Shown piece by piece: positions 38,403 to 50,340 of a stretch of 64,000 bases of DNA. The stretch is taken from NCBI RefSeq assembly GCF_001522545.3, contig NC_031771.1, forward strand, positions 28,973,614 through 29,037,613. The letters are read 5' to 3'. This stretch comes from Parus major (Eukaryota > Chordata > Aves > Passeriformes > Paridae). Numbering within the stretch: the first letter of the stretch is position 1; each line of letters starts with the position of its first letter. The notes beneath the pieces were generated by a model that saw only the letters and a list, made by a program, of their open reading frames with translations, was not told where the DNA came from and searched no databases. The position numbers were made by a program, and so were the translations under genes.

Positions 38403-38459
38403 ATATTATTATTTCTGTTATTATTATTATTATTAGTAGTAGTACTACTACTACTAGTA
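38403..38459. repeat. Compound ATT/AGT/ACT trinucleotide repeat with 20-bp palindrome
   Basis: An (ATT)n run passes into (AGT)n and then (ACT)n. The switch point creates the perfect 20-bp palindrome at 38434-38453 (TAGTAGTAGT / ACTACTACTA). Confidence 0.85.
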
Positions 38460-40386
38460 TTGAAAACTTCAGTGTTTTCAATTTTTTTTCCTCAGAAGCA
38501 TAAAATGCTCTATTTAAAATGCAAGTGGTCTAATTGAAATATTTTTGTGCTCGGCCATTCATTTCTGAAATAGCTCCTGACCAAGCCCTCCATCAGAATT
38601 TTGTGCTTTGCTTCATTACCTGAACACTAACTAGTAAACTGATATTAAATGCTTCAGACATTAATGCAAGTCCTTTTTGAGGAGAAGAAACTAAACAAAA
38701 ATAGAAAAGGCTGCAAAGCATCAAAATTTTCTCTGTGACAGCTCTGCTTTAAATTTTAGCAAACAGTAACAGAGCTAGATGAGGTTAGAAAATTGTCATA
38801 ATAGAAAAAAAGCCCCAAACAATCCTTCAAGCAGCTAGAACCAATTAGTGAAGTTTATTAAAATCCTGCTATTAAAGAGAGTGTTAGAATAAATATCACT
38901 TCCTTTCCCCACAAGAAGACAGAAAATTTTACCTGTTGTACCTTATTAGGATTATCAGGAGTATGTTACTGCAAAGCCATCAGGCAGGAGTGCAATAACC
39001 CACACTACACTGGTCAGCAATTACTGCCAGCATCCAAGTATGAAAAGCTGAGTAGAGACAACTGCCTGTTTCACTGGATGTTTTCTTCCACATGATTTTT
39101 TACCCTATGTGTACCTTGTTCTCAGAATTTCCCATGGTGTTCCCAAGGTACCTTGTGACTTTGACAAGGACAAAGAAATAATTTCACCCGCAAATAAACC
39201 AATAAATGGAACCGGGTGGAAAAGAAACTTGTCTACTGTCTGATGTAAGTAGATTCCTAGATATGAAATAGTCAACAGGATTCTCAGAAAAGATTTCTAA
39301 AAGTCAATATTTATCAAAATATTAAAATTATTGTCAGTATTTATGACTACTCCTATTGGGCAAGTTACTACACTAGTATTATTTTAATTCTAATATGAAA
39401 TTCACTACTATTTTAAAACCTTGAATTAACTACTTATGATCAGTAGGATCTAGGTGATTCACATTCACAACTTAACTGATGATAGCTTTCTATATTTGAC
39501 CTTTTTCTATCTGAAATAATAAGTAACTTAAGAGTGCTTTGCAAAAGATTTGCTCAAGAAATGAAAGATTAATAGCCATAAGCCCAAGTGACTTATTCTA
39601 TCTCTTTTTCTTACAGATTTTAATCTTGATTTTATGAATAACTTGAACATTAGCCTTAGGTGCCAGATCAGCAGAAGTATTCATGCACAGGGCTAGTACT
39701 TTGGCTCAATGAGTTCTTTCTAGTCTAAAGAGACAAAGGTTGAAAGAAAGTGGTTTTATTAGTTGTTTGCAAAAATGAGAATTGCATTTCTCATTTACAG
39801 GTTGGAAAATGATGTGTAAAAATTTATAAATTGGAAAACAATATATTTGAGTCCTACTTAAAAATACAATGCTCCATTCTTCTTTTATGAATGAAATGGT
39901 ATCTCTGTATTTGTCCTGACTAAAAGTCTTGGGGTGCCATTTTTATAAGATCTAGTATAACACCTGTAAAAAGTATGTTTTTAATGTAAAATAATTTTAT
40001 GACTTTTTATCTGAATGTGAACGTCTGGTAACAGGACCAGCTTCAAAAATGTTCTTTAAAACTGAAGTGAATAGCTGACTGCAAAGCAAAATTTGTAATA
40101 GCTGGATGAAATTTTTAGAAGTGCAATATGATTTTTCCCTTTGAAGATAATACTAACTATTGACTATCACTGTATTAGTTATTAATGACAGCTACTAGGT
40201 ACAGGGTGTTAATCAATGTGAGTGATTTAGACTGGAATTGCTTACCTTTTCTAGGGGTTCTCATCTCATCTGTTGTAATTTGAATTGCTCTTCAATTAAA
40301 AAAAAATCTGAAGGCTGAGGGGGGTTCAGTACAGAAATAATTGTTAAGAAAATACTTCTGGATCTTGAGGTGAAAGTATCACATCT
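38460..40386. other. Unassigned AT-rich sequence
   Basis: No gene or transposon recognised. No notable open frames. Confidence 0.5.
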
Positions 40387-40436
40387 TGACATTACGACAG
40401 ATGAAATAATCTGACATTATGACAGATGAAATAATT
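40387..40436. repeat. 25-bp tandem duplication
   Basis: Two adjacent 25-bp copies (40387-40411 and 40412-40436) differ only at their last base and by a C/T at the single CpG: the first has TACGAC, the second TATGAC. The second copy therefore looks like the one altered by CpG decay. Confidence 0.9.
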
Positions 40437-40512
40437 TAACATGTCTGTCTGACTTGCAGAAAACGTGGAGTTCATTGATACCCACTGGTTGAATTAAGAG
40501 GAGCTAGAGACC

Positions 40513-41054
40513 TGTCCCAGTGTTGGCCAAGATTAGAGTTAATTTTTTTCCCAGTAGCAGTATAGTGCTATGTTTTGGAATTAAGATGAGAGTGATGTTG
40601 ATAACACACTGATGTTTTAGTTGTTGCTAAGTCATGTTTTCACAGAGTAAAGAACTTTTAAGCTTCTCATCCCACCCCACCAGGAGGAGACTATGTGGCT
40701 CAGACTGCTGATGCACACTGGCCAAAGGGGTATTCCATACCATATAATGGCACTCTCAGTATATAAACTAGGGCAAAAGCTGGTCTGGGGCCACTCTTTG
40801 GGTATGGCTGGGCATCATTCAGCAGGTGGTGAATCACTTGCTTTGTATATTCTAATCCTATTATTAGTAGCATTGGTATTGCTATTGTTATTTCCTCTTC
40901 CTTTTCTGTCCTATTAAACTGTTTCTGAATCTCAACTCAGAGATTTGACATTTTCTCCCCCACTTCTGTCTCCCATCCCTCTGTGATGGTGCAGAGGAAT
41001 TGAATAGTGAGCAGCTGTATGGTATTTTACTGCCTGCTGTGTTAAACCATGGCA
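40513..41054 (+). mobile_element. Solo LTR, avian ERVL-type, perfect 5-bp target-site duplication
   Basis: The 542-bp element begins TGTCCC and ends CCATGGCA and is flanked by AGACC on both sides (40508-40512 and 41055-41059). A perfect 5-bp duplication is typical of ERVL-class integration and fixes both ends. A TATA box TATATAAA lies at 40760-40767 and a polyadenylation-type ATTAAA at 40913-40918. It is the same family and orientation as the LTR at 5816-6390. No internal retroviral sequence is present, so it is a solo LTR. CpG sites are largely lost. Family naming is left open. Confidence 0.9.
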
Positions 41055-41388
41055 AGACCTCATGCTAATAAAGTTTGCTTTTTAGTTTTGTTTAATTTTT
41101 TATATCCAAGATTATGTTCTGATATGCATGTGCATGGTTGGAACAACTGCATCTGGATGAGAGCAACATCCTTGTAAAGGCACATCATCTAAAGAAAATA
41201 TTTTTAAGGACCAGGATTCAGATAAGGTTCAGTTCAAGTGTCAGAAGTAGTCAGGAATAGACTCATCTCCCTAAATGCTATTAACTATCTTTGTATAGTG
41301 TCAGGAGGAGTACTGCATATAATATGTGGGATTTTATAGGCCCTTATATGAGTTTGAAATATGTTAATGAGGGCTTGTGTATCTTAGC

Positions 41389-41437
41389 ATCATAGAATCA
41401 TTTAGATCAAAAAAGACCTTTAAGCTCTTTTCAATTT
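41389..41437 (-). mobile_element. Short CR1 3'-end remnant, inverted
   Basis: ATCATAGAATCATTTAGATC followed by AAAAAAGACCTTTAAGCTC reads, on the minus strand, as the end of a CR1 element (rule-like GACC/CTTTAAG block, then GATTCTATGAT). Only about 50 bp can be recognised. Confidence 0.65.
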
Positions 41438-43130
41438 ATTTTTGGGAGGAGAGAATAAGGCTTTTACAGAATTGGCATGTATTCTGGTTTTTCTTTTAGG
41501 GACTATTATCTCTCCCTAGATATCCCATGATAAAATCTTTATGCCCATGAGCGTCAAAAGAGACTAAATCTCTTCAGTACGCTTATGTGCAAAATGTGTC
41601 CTTCAGAGTCAATTATAATTAAAGCCGGGGTAAATAGTGTGGAGTGTTTTGAACTGTTAAATTAATTTTTTCAGACAAGCTTTCTCCTTCTTTTCACCTC
41701 TCCTTGCTGTCCAGATAGTCTGTCAACCTAAGTGTTCACAGAATGCAAACCCCAAGGTTTCATGCACTGTGGGAAACAGCTGCATTTTCCTTTGAGTCGG
41801 ATAACACTTGTTGGATATGCCTGTAAGTGTATCCAGCTGGGGAGTGTATGAAAATACCCTGCAACATAGCTGACCAACTGCAGCTAAACATTGCTTGGAA
41901 CTTGACTATTTCAGTTGTAAAACAAGATCAATAAATAAATCAAATCTGAGCATTAAATTCACACAAATGGCAGCCTCAGATTGTCCTGATCTCCCACTCT
42001 GTTAGGATCACTGAACAGACTGTTCAGCTCTTGCTGAATTACTCAGCAAGAATTTTGCAAAGTACAGAAATAACCAAAATTTTTTTGTACTTGCCTGCTA
42101 GAAGGTAGCCCAACTTTCTGTCCTAATATGATATTGCTCCATAGATAGTATGATGCAGATGGTGGCATATCTCAGATATTCATAGCTCTGAAGTTATTGT
42201 GTGCCCATATTGAAACACTTGTGTATTTTGGAGGCTTCTGATCAACTCCAAAGAAGGATTTGTGAAACCTTTGAAGCAAAACTTTTGTAATTCACTATTG
42301 GATCTTATTGGAGTGTTTGACAGTATCAAAATAATTTTTGCAATGCCAAGAACTGCTTGGTTTTAGCTTCACCTGGAGTTTCTCCAGAATGTCTACTACC
42401 TCTATGGCAACTGGGAATATGCTTGGAAAATATTCAGTGAACTGCAGATTGTTGGTTTTTTTCTGCCAGAAAAAATCAAGATCTGTTGAAGGTCTGACAG
42501 CTGTACCTTGTCACAAAGAAAATACTCCAAAGAAAAAACAAATGACCATTAAACTTGATAGCACATTAGCGTCTAATGATCAGTTATATTTTATAAATCA
42601 GTTTTAATCACCTACATATTGCTGTCACAGCTACCCTGAACAATTACCAGGGCTTCATTTCTCTTTGCAAATCATTCTTGAAGCTTCATATCTTGTCTTT
42701 TAGTCCAAAATTACCATTCAATGTAATAGGAATCTAAGGGGAATTTGTTTGAATAAGAAAAACAGTATGAAAGTTATTTTGAAAATAATAGTCGACCTGA
42801 AATAACTAGGGAAACGGTTGATAGCAATTGGTTGATTGGCTATGATGGAAAGGACCTTGCAATGATTAGCAGTTGTATCTCAATGTCATTATTAACTTTC
42901 ACACATTCTTATGGTGTCTGAGAGAAAATAATTTCATTAACATTTGCAATTACCATTACTAAATACTATTCTTTTCTATGCAGGCTTATTGGGAAATTTT
43001 CTTTTGATTTGATAGCTTCATGGCATGTAGGTTAGCTTGACTGATTTTTCTGCAGCTATGAAAATGGAACCAATTTAATGATCCATTTTGATAATAAACT
43101 GCATTATATCATCTTCCTGCTTCTCTGAAG
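41438..43130. other. Unassigned AT-rich sequence
   Basis: No gene or transposon recognised. The last bases (43110-43130) form a pyrimidine-rich tract leading into a possible exon. Confidence 0.5.
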
Positions 43131-43256
43131 TGCACGGAATTGCAGAGAAAGTGTTATTCTGAAATACTGGCATGTCTTTGGAGAGAATTCCAGAAATATA
43201 ACCAAGAATTTTCATGCCAAGTAACTTTATTTGGTTGTCAGATATGCAAAGATGAG
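43131..43256 (+). other. Exon-like segment (weak candidate)
   Basis: A pyrimidine-rich stretch ending TTCTCTGAAG precedes 43131, and a second AG follows at 43144-43145. The segment ends in GATGAG|GTAAGT, a strong donor at 43257-43262. One frame is open throughout, phase 0 from either acceptor (42 or 37 codons), and includes six cysteines; part of it reads SCQVTLFGCQICKDE. I recognise no family. The acceptor at 43130 is only fair. One such combination by chance in 64 kb is plausible. Confidence 0.2.
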
Positions 43257-43533
43257 GTAAGTGGACACAGTTCTGACATGCCTGCTGGATTAGCAAAATC
43301 TGTTGTTGAAAAAAGGTCATTTGAGCCCTATAGATTTAGGGTCTAGACTTATGAAAGCTTAATCTTTGTTGTATTTAAAACATGGTTTTCACTCAATTTC
43401 TTTGTTTCTGCCTTTTCACCACTCCTTTGCTCCACAGTTCTTCCCTTCCCTCATGCCAGCTTTGGTGCCTGTCAGACATTTATGGGAGCCAAGTGAGTTT
43501 CATAAGCCAAGACAATACACTCCCTACCCCCCA

Positions 43534-43580
43534 TTTTGTGTTTTTTTGTTTTTTTTTTTTTTTTTTTATTTTTATTTTTT
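43534..43580. repeat. Poly-T tract
   Basis: T-rich run of about 47 bp with scattered G and A. It may mark the tail of a minus-strand retroposon, but nothing recognisable adjoins it. Confidence 0.75.
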
Positions 43581-45693
43581 GAGCTAATATTCTGCTAGAT
43601 TAATGCTTCAGCTTCTCTGACATGGAAGGCCCAACAAGTGCTGTAACTGGTTCAGCTGATACAAGTCCACAGCATCTGGGGTGGTACAGAGAGAGGAAGC
43701 AGTGGTATCACTGCCAGCTAGAGATTGTGAGCTTCTGGATATTAGTGTCATCCAACTCTATGGGCTTTTTTTTAGAATGAAAAGTGAGAAACAGTTTTCT
43801 TAAGTGCTTCCTGTAATCCAAGAAAAGCTAAACACTTCTAATAGCTGGCAGCAGCTCCATTCCTCCAAAGTCAGGGAATAAGTATAAATACTTTGAGTGG
43901 ATTTTTTTCTACCTCTCACTTCTCTGCACTAGAGTTGCTGAACCACTGCTATCTCAGGGTACCACTCAAGGAATTTGAGAAAAGCTCTGACAAAATAGAA
44001 TAACTTTTCCAGTGATTGTCTTAAGTATCTGAAACTACAGCTGAGGCATTTTGAGTTGAGTTGGGTCCTTAAAATAATGTATAATATGGGTGTGAACTAT
44101 TAACTCTTTTAAACCTGTTGTAGAAGGTAAGCCCCAGGAGGAAAATCAATGATAATGCCAAGTATTAAGATACATTGATGAAGAGATAATCCTGCCATTG
44201 AAATTTCTCTTTATGAACCAATACTCTCTATGTCAGAGAACAGAATGACCTCATACTTCTGACCCAAACATCAAGTTTTAGAGAGGCTTATGGGTTCTTC
44301 CCAAGAGGGGAATAAACTGATAATGGAATCATATTTCTTTCATGTAATGCTGTTCAAAGAAGGAATATTCTGTTGTCCTGAACACAGTGTGAAACAAACA
44401 GTGAAAAATAATTTCCTTTTGCACAGTTCAGAGCATCTTTCTGGCTGGTACTCTATCCTGTCTTTTTCTGGCTGTTTGGTATTAGAATGCAATGGTGCTT
44501 TTTTGTTGTTTTTATTTTTTTATTTTATTTTCCTTTTTGTAGCTACCTGGTTTGTATTCTGTGTCTCATGTATTAAGAAGTGCCAGAGAGCACACTTTTG
44601 TTTTCTAGGCATCCAGAAAATTATGGTCAGCTGAATCATCTGCTGCAGATAGAAAGTCAAAAGCCTATCACATCAGTAGCTTTATAACCAGGCAGTAAAT
44701 GCAGTCACAGTTCCCTTGTGGGGAGGCTAAGGAAGTGAACAAAGTGCTGGTCTCAGTCTTGCTGGTTGCTTAGGCACTTATGATTAAAAAATACCTGGTA
44801 AGGGAAGCAGAGACCTAAAGTCCTGTGCAGCCTGTGTGAAGACAGAGAGTACATGCAACTACAGTTCTTCTGACAGCAGTGAGGTGGCTGTCATTTCAAG
44901 CTCCCTGTGCAAAAAGGATAGTTTCTTGTGCTTTTTCAGTGCTGTGAAAAACATAGATTTCATGAGAAGGATATTTTTTATAAAACTGTCATGCAGATTG
45001 GGTATTCCAATAATAAAGTTCCAGTAATTCCAGTAATAAAGTTAAATATGATTCAAAGCATACTGTTATGAAGAGGCTGCAGATCAGTCACAACCACCGT
45101 TCCTATCTTGCACTTAGCCCCCTTCTCATGAAAGATGTTTTCCTCCCCGTTTTGTCTGCTTTGTCTGCTTTCTCTCTAGGACAGAATTTGAACAGAGATA
45201 CATTCATATCTTCCATTTTACATGGTCACTAAAAAGTTGAGTAGCTAATAAATAAGCTTAATGTCACATGCAGAATGGATGCAGGTCCTGTATAATGACT
45301 GCATTGAGCAGCCTTGTACTTATCCTGGTTGTAATCATTGTATCCTGGATAAATCAGCTTGGTTTCTGAACTTTGCTGCAGGTTCTTGTCTGTTTCAAAT
45401 AGGGATTAAACTGTTGCAGAGAAATTCTGTCAAATTTTTTTTTTTTTTAACCAAGAAAAGAAAAATAGCAACCCCTGGGAGTTAAAGAAAAAAAAGGGAT
45501 TACAAAAAATAGGAGAAAAAAAATGGAGTACCTGAGACACTTAAGAATTTGCTTCCTAAGTAATTCTACTCTTGGTTTCCAGTATCTTCTGAATAACCTC
45601 TCTGATAGTTTTAGGGAAAATCCTGCATGAACTGGTTGCAAAATCCATAATGAAAACGGTCTATGAATACAATCCTTTCTTTTTGGTTTCTAG
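43581..45693. other. Unassigned sequence with a strong splice acceptor near 45179
   Basis: No gene recognised. A long pyrimidine tract with a duplicated TTTGTCTGC ends in CTCTCTAG|GAC at 45178-45179, one of the best 3' splice-site sequences in the window, but no convincing donor follows before 45.69 kb. T- and A-runs lie at 45435-45448 and 45486-45524. Confidence 0.4.
45004..45048. repeat. 23-bp imperfect tandem duplication
   Basis: ATTCCAATAATAAAGTTCC and ATTCCAGTAATAAAGTTAA head two adjacent copies (45004-45026, 45027-45048). Both carry AATAAA-type strings. Confidence 0.75.
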
Positions 45694-45848
45694 GAGCTTT
45701 GACACTCATTCTAGGCAGACTGTTTGGAGAATTGAACTGCTAAGCTCTTTGAAAATTTCTGCTGGACATGTGCAAGTGACAGTTTTTTTGATGGCTGTAG
45801 AACCGGGGTAGATGTATGTGAACTCAAGTCTTTCAAAAGGTAGACAGG
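45694..45848 (+). other. Exon-like segment, candidate non-coding or terminal coding exon
   Basis: It is preceded by an excellent acceptor, CTTTCTTTTTGGTTTCTAG (45675-45693), and followed by CAGG|GTGAGT with the donor at 45849-45854. The length is 155 nt. One frame is open for about 40 codons from the acceptor before a TAG near 45812, and the other two stop earlier. A real exon here would most simply be non-coding. No protein family is recognised. Confidence 0.25.
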
Positions 45849-46711
45849 GTGAGTGATGACTCCCTAGGATATTGAAAACTCCTCTTTGAAGTTTAGGAAG
45901 TACTAGAATTTATTAGTGCAACAACTAAACTAATAGCTTTTTAAGACCTTTCCGCCACCATCTCCTCCAAACTCTCTCAAGTTTCTTTGCAAATTGTTTA
46001 ATTAACTACATCAAAAGAGGAAGTCTGAATATTAAAAACAAAACTTCCCCAAATCCATTAGTCTGTGCAGATACCCAGCATGGAAAAATTAATCTAAAAT
46101 TATAGGGTTAATAAAAGTTATAGAAATAAATGAAGACAGAGACTTTTACTTAAACATGTCTAGAGTTTCTTCATAGCTGTGTGTTTAAATTATTTTCTCA
46201 AGCAACATTTCAACACTCAAGAAGTCAGCAAGAATTTTAATGTAGCAATAGTGAAAATAGAATTCTGGAGACTTCTTTGAAATATTTCTTGTCCTTTTAT
46301 TAAAGACTTAAAGATGGGATTTGCATTACTGGTTTCAGACTGTCTGACTATACCCCATAGATGTGATTTTGCATCTTTGATACTCTTTAATCAAAGTTTT
46401 ACCTGTATGTTATAAAATACACAGGCTTACATTTACTCACATTTTTGCCTCTGAAGGAGATCCCTGTAGTGCAGGATGTCACAGTCTTTGGGCTTAGTTA
46501 CAACATTGTTGGTAATGGAAAGACCTGGATATTTGACTGAGTGTTAGCTAATACCCATTTTCCATAGAGCATTGATTTACTTCATTGCCTGCTTAACAAA
46601 CTCGAGATTAATCTACTTTATCCTTGTAACTCAATAGAGAATATCTGCATTTTGAGCAGGAGAACCAGGAAAGGTTTTATCTGATGGTTAAGAAAGGGAA
46701 TGTCTGGATTG

Positions 46712-46726
46712 CCTCTAGGTGGCAGC
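46712..46726 (+). promoter_or_regulatory. CTCF-type binding motif
   Basis: CCTCTAGGTGGCAGC matches the vertebrate CTCF core consensus CCASYAGRKGGCRSY at 14 of 15 positions, the exception being T at position 3. It is the only match of this quality I found. It lies in otherwise unannotated DNA and contains no CpG within the core, so it would be insensitive to methylation there. Orientation is + . CTCF sites anchor chromatin loops, with orientation deciding loop direction. Confidence 0.6.
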
Positions 46727-47094
46727 GAGGCATTATTTCTTAACATTCACTGAGCTGCCTGTTCCACTGTCTTTGCAAAGAAACACTTGCTTAGATACAG
46801 CCAGCTCTGTCCGGTTTTCTGACCATTTTGGATAGACCTTAAAATCCTAAAGTCTGTATTGCAATAAAAATGCACGGTTGTAAATCAGTTAGTCCTGGAA
46901 AGGCAGACAAAAGTACTATGTGATATGTGCTATGAATCAGCAAGTCTCCAATCCATGTGCCTGTGATCAGTGGCAACATTGGGGATTCCCAGTAGAACTT
47001 CCTTTTTTCAGAAACTGGTGGATTCAAATGGCTTCTTTGCATTTTTGCATCCTTTGCCTACTGATGTGGCTGCCTTCTAGCTCAAATTGCTTTC

Positions 47095-47211
47095 CAGGTG
47101 TTTGTACTGAACCTAGTCTAGTGACAGACACCCTGCCCATGGTAGGAGGTTTGAAACTAGATGAGCTTTTAGGCCCTTTCCAGCAAAACACATGCTATGA
47201 TTTTATAATTT
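47095..47211 (+). mobile_element. CR1 LINE 3' end, diverged
   Basis: The blocks ACACCCTGCCCATGGTAGGA, GAAACTAGATGAGCTTTTAG and GGCCCTTTCCAGC, then GCTATGATTTTATAATTTT, parallel the end of the CR1 at 9887-10116. Substitutions are numerous, and only about 115 bp remain. Confidence 0.82.
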
Positions 47212-49955
47212 TGCATTTGGTCTCAGTGCAGTGATGGTACATATGATATTCTGTTCAGATAAATGACTGCTTTTATCACTTAAGCATGAGCAATGGACCA
47301 CACTAAATGCTGCTAATCAAGGGATCAGAGACCCTTTAGTAAGTCCTTGCTGCCTGACAGTATTAATTGTAATGCTGAGGAGATGGAAATTGGCTCTGCA
47401 ATTGTAATTTAGGCTCTGATTTAACAATGTGTTTAAATCAATTACTTTTAGCATGTGCTTGTGTTGACTTCATTTTAGCATTGTAGCCACTAACTTTCTC
47501 ACATTTCATCTGGGGAATGCTTTCACTTTTATGAATGTCCTTATTTTCAACCTAGGAAAGAGCTTTTTGTGCATACACAAAGAAAAGCATGTGCTTGAAT
47601 GCTTTACAAACTGGGATATACCTTGCCAGCTACTGTGGGTTAAGAGAAAGAAACACAATTTTGAGCTGGATACGTTCCACAGTGATCAACAGAAAAATTA
47701 AAAAAACCCCTGTTTTGATTGTGATCAAAACACATGTCCTTTCGAATATCATTAGTTTCCTGTTCTGGATAAAAATACCAATTAGATGTTTTTTTAACAA
47801 GCACCACTTTTTAAATGTGTTTTGCATGGGTAGGACTAATCTCTAATATCTCATCAGGAAAAGCATGGAATCAGAAACATGGTGGTCTCAGTTGCTTGAG
47901 AGCTGAATGTGTCAGTAGAAATGTTTTGTGGATTGTGCCAACCAAAGGAAAATGCAGAATGAGTAAGCAATTTTAAATTGACTGAGAAGAAAATGATGTA
48001 TTTGGGAGAGATTTCTAATGCAATATACTTTGGTATTAAAATTTAAAATTACTCTGAATACATTTCCTTTAGAAAACACTGTGATGATCAAAGACTTAGC
48101 AGCTTGATGGATGTGAATGAATGAGTCTCATAAATTGAGACTGCAACTGTGATCGCTGCATTAATAAGAATGAGATTATCATAGTGTTAAATCATCCAGC
48201 TATACATTTAAAAATATGTACTGGGAATAAATGCTTATTATGCAATATGTCTTTGTCTTCTGCTCTCAGGCCAGCGCTGTCATACTACATCACAAATATG
48301 AACATGGGTAGACTTTGACAGTCTCACACTAGGAGCAGTTTCCAGAGGCAGGTTTATTAAATGGTTTCATAATTGCAATGATTATTGCTTCTGATACTAA
48401 TGTCAAAAAATAGGATTTTGCACAGAATTTTCATACCAAAGATGATGTAGAAAATAATACTAGTTTCAGAAAAGTTCAGGTTGTAAGCTGGGTTCCATTA
48501 TAAATGTTTTGAAGATGTGCCACATTTTGCTTGGAAGGGCATCACACTGAGATGGCATGATTTTATGATCAAATTTCTAAGTTATTAAAGAAATTGGTGT
48601 AAAACCTTGTTTTGATTAAAACTGGATTATTTTGCATTGTTCTCAATAAGTTACATTTCTGTCTCAAGGTGTGAAGTATACCACATGTTTGTTGTGTAGA
48701 AGATTTTCAGTGTTAAGATAGCAGTGGCTTTGTGAACTTCCCAGGGAAGCTCTGTGTGCACTGATATCTCTGGTGATCATCGGAGAGACAGACCTGCAAG
48801 TCTCCCTACACAGGGCTCAGCTGCAGGCTGAATCCAAAGTTTCCTTATGGAAATACATCTAAAAAGAATCTAATGTCACCTAAGACTGCTCATTAGCTCA
48901 CACTCATGGGTGTTTTCCAAATGTGTCTGTGTTCAACCTGTCTGATATCATATGTGCTCATGAGTTTAAAACTTGTCCATGCTGTCATCTTAGTAAGTGG
49001 TAAAAAATTACTCTAGCAAGTGTTTACTGGTTTATTATAGGCTTCTTTAAGGATTGGTGAACTGACCTGAAAGAAAAAAAAAATAAATTCCTGTACATTT
49101 ACATTGTGTTGTGAGAAGGATTTAAATGAGAACTCTCTCAGAAATCCCTTCCTACTCAGTTGGGTTGTCAACCAAATTGATGGAATGTATTTTAGTGCTG
49201 TTTTTATTAAAGATTACATTTAGCTTTTTTTGACCTTTCCTTGTACACACTTAAATTCACAGTAAAAGACATGCTAGTAAAAAATTAAGATATTGGGATA
49301 CCAGTTAAAAAAGATTCTAATTATATTTATTCTCTTCAAAATATGCTGCTTCAAGGACATGGGTTAATTCTGATAAAATTTGCATAGTTTTGGGGTTTCA
49401 AAGTTCTTTTTTTACTTTTTACCAGAAAAAAGAAAGCAAAAGGGAGGAAAGAGAAATACTACATAGAACCAAAACAGCTCCAAATTTGAATTCTTATATT
49501 TGGAATACAGACTCTGGGACATATTGCAATAAAATCTGAAATGCTTTACTTTTGTTCCAGTGAAGGACAAAATCCATATTTCTAAACTTAAGCTGACATT
49601 TAATGCTGCTGTCTACATAAAACTAGGTTAAGATTTTTTGTTACAGAAATTTGAGTCTGCATATGGATATAATTCCCTTCAATGTCAGTAACTAGATCCT
49701 TAATGCTTCTTTCAAGAGGTATTTTTTCTCTTTTTTCTCTTTTTCTCTGAAAATTCAGCTGCATGGTCAGTAGCATCCTGCTTTGATGAACTTTCAAAGA
49801 TGAACCATTCAAATTCTTTCACTGGAGATGTGTGTTCCTCGCCATTCCTCCCTTCATTACTCTTATCAAGGTGTAGGTGCATGAGCATTATCAATGGCTT
49901 TGTGTTATCTTTCTTCTTTGGATACTTCTCAGACTGACAAATGTTTTGGGTTTTG

Positions 49956-49983
49956 TTTTATTTATTTATTTATTTTATTATTT
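49956..49983. repeat. (ATTT)n microsatellite
   Basis: TATT/ATTT units over about 28 bp, nearly uninterrupted. Confidence 0.75.
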
Positions 49984-50311
49984 AACATGTTTTTATATAA
50001 AATAAAGGAGTTAGTTCTGAATTAGATAAATTTTACACTCTCTGGGATTCTGAGGACGAGCAATGTGGTGTTATGTTTGTATTTTTACAGACAAAAACAT
50101 ATTTTGATTTTCTTTCTTATCTTGGTAGAAAAAGATATTCAACTTTCCTTGACGGAGTGTGCATTCTTCCAAGTTAATCCAAGTGGAGCAGGTCTTACAA
50201 GATCAGATGAAGCTGGAAGATCTTGACACCTATTTAATCTAAATCAGGATCTCAAGGTATGGTCTCAAGTCCCAATGTGTAGTTTAAAATAAATGCTTTT
50301 ATAAGAACAGC

Positions 50312-50340
50312 CTTTCCATCTTTTTTTTTTTTTTCCTCCT
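50312..50340. repeat. Poly-T / pyrimidine tract
   Basis: Fourteen T (50321-50334) flanked by CCTTTCCATC and CCTCCTC. Confidence 0.7.
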
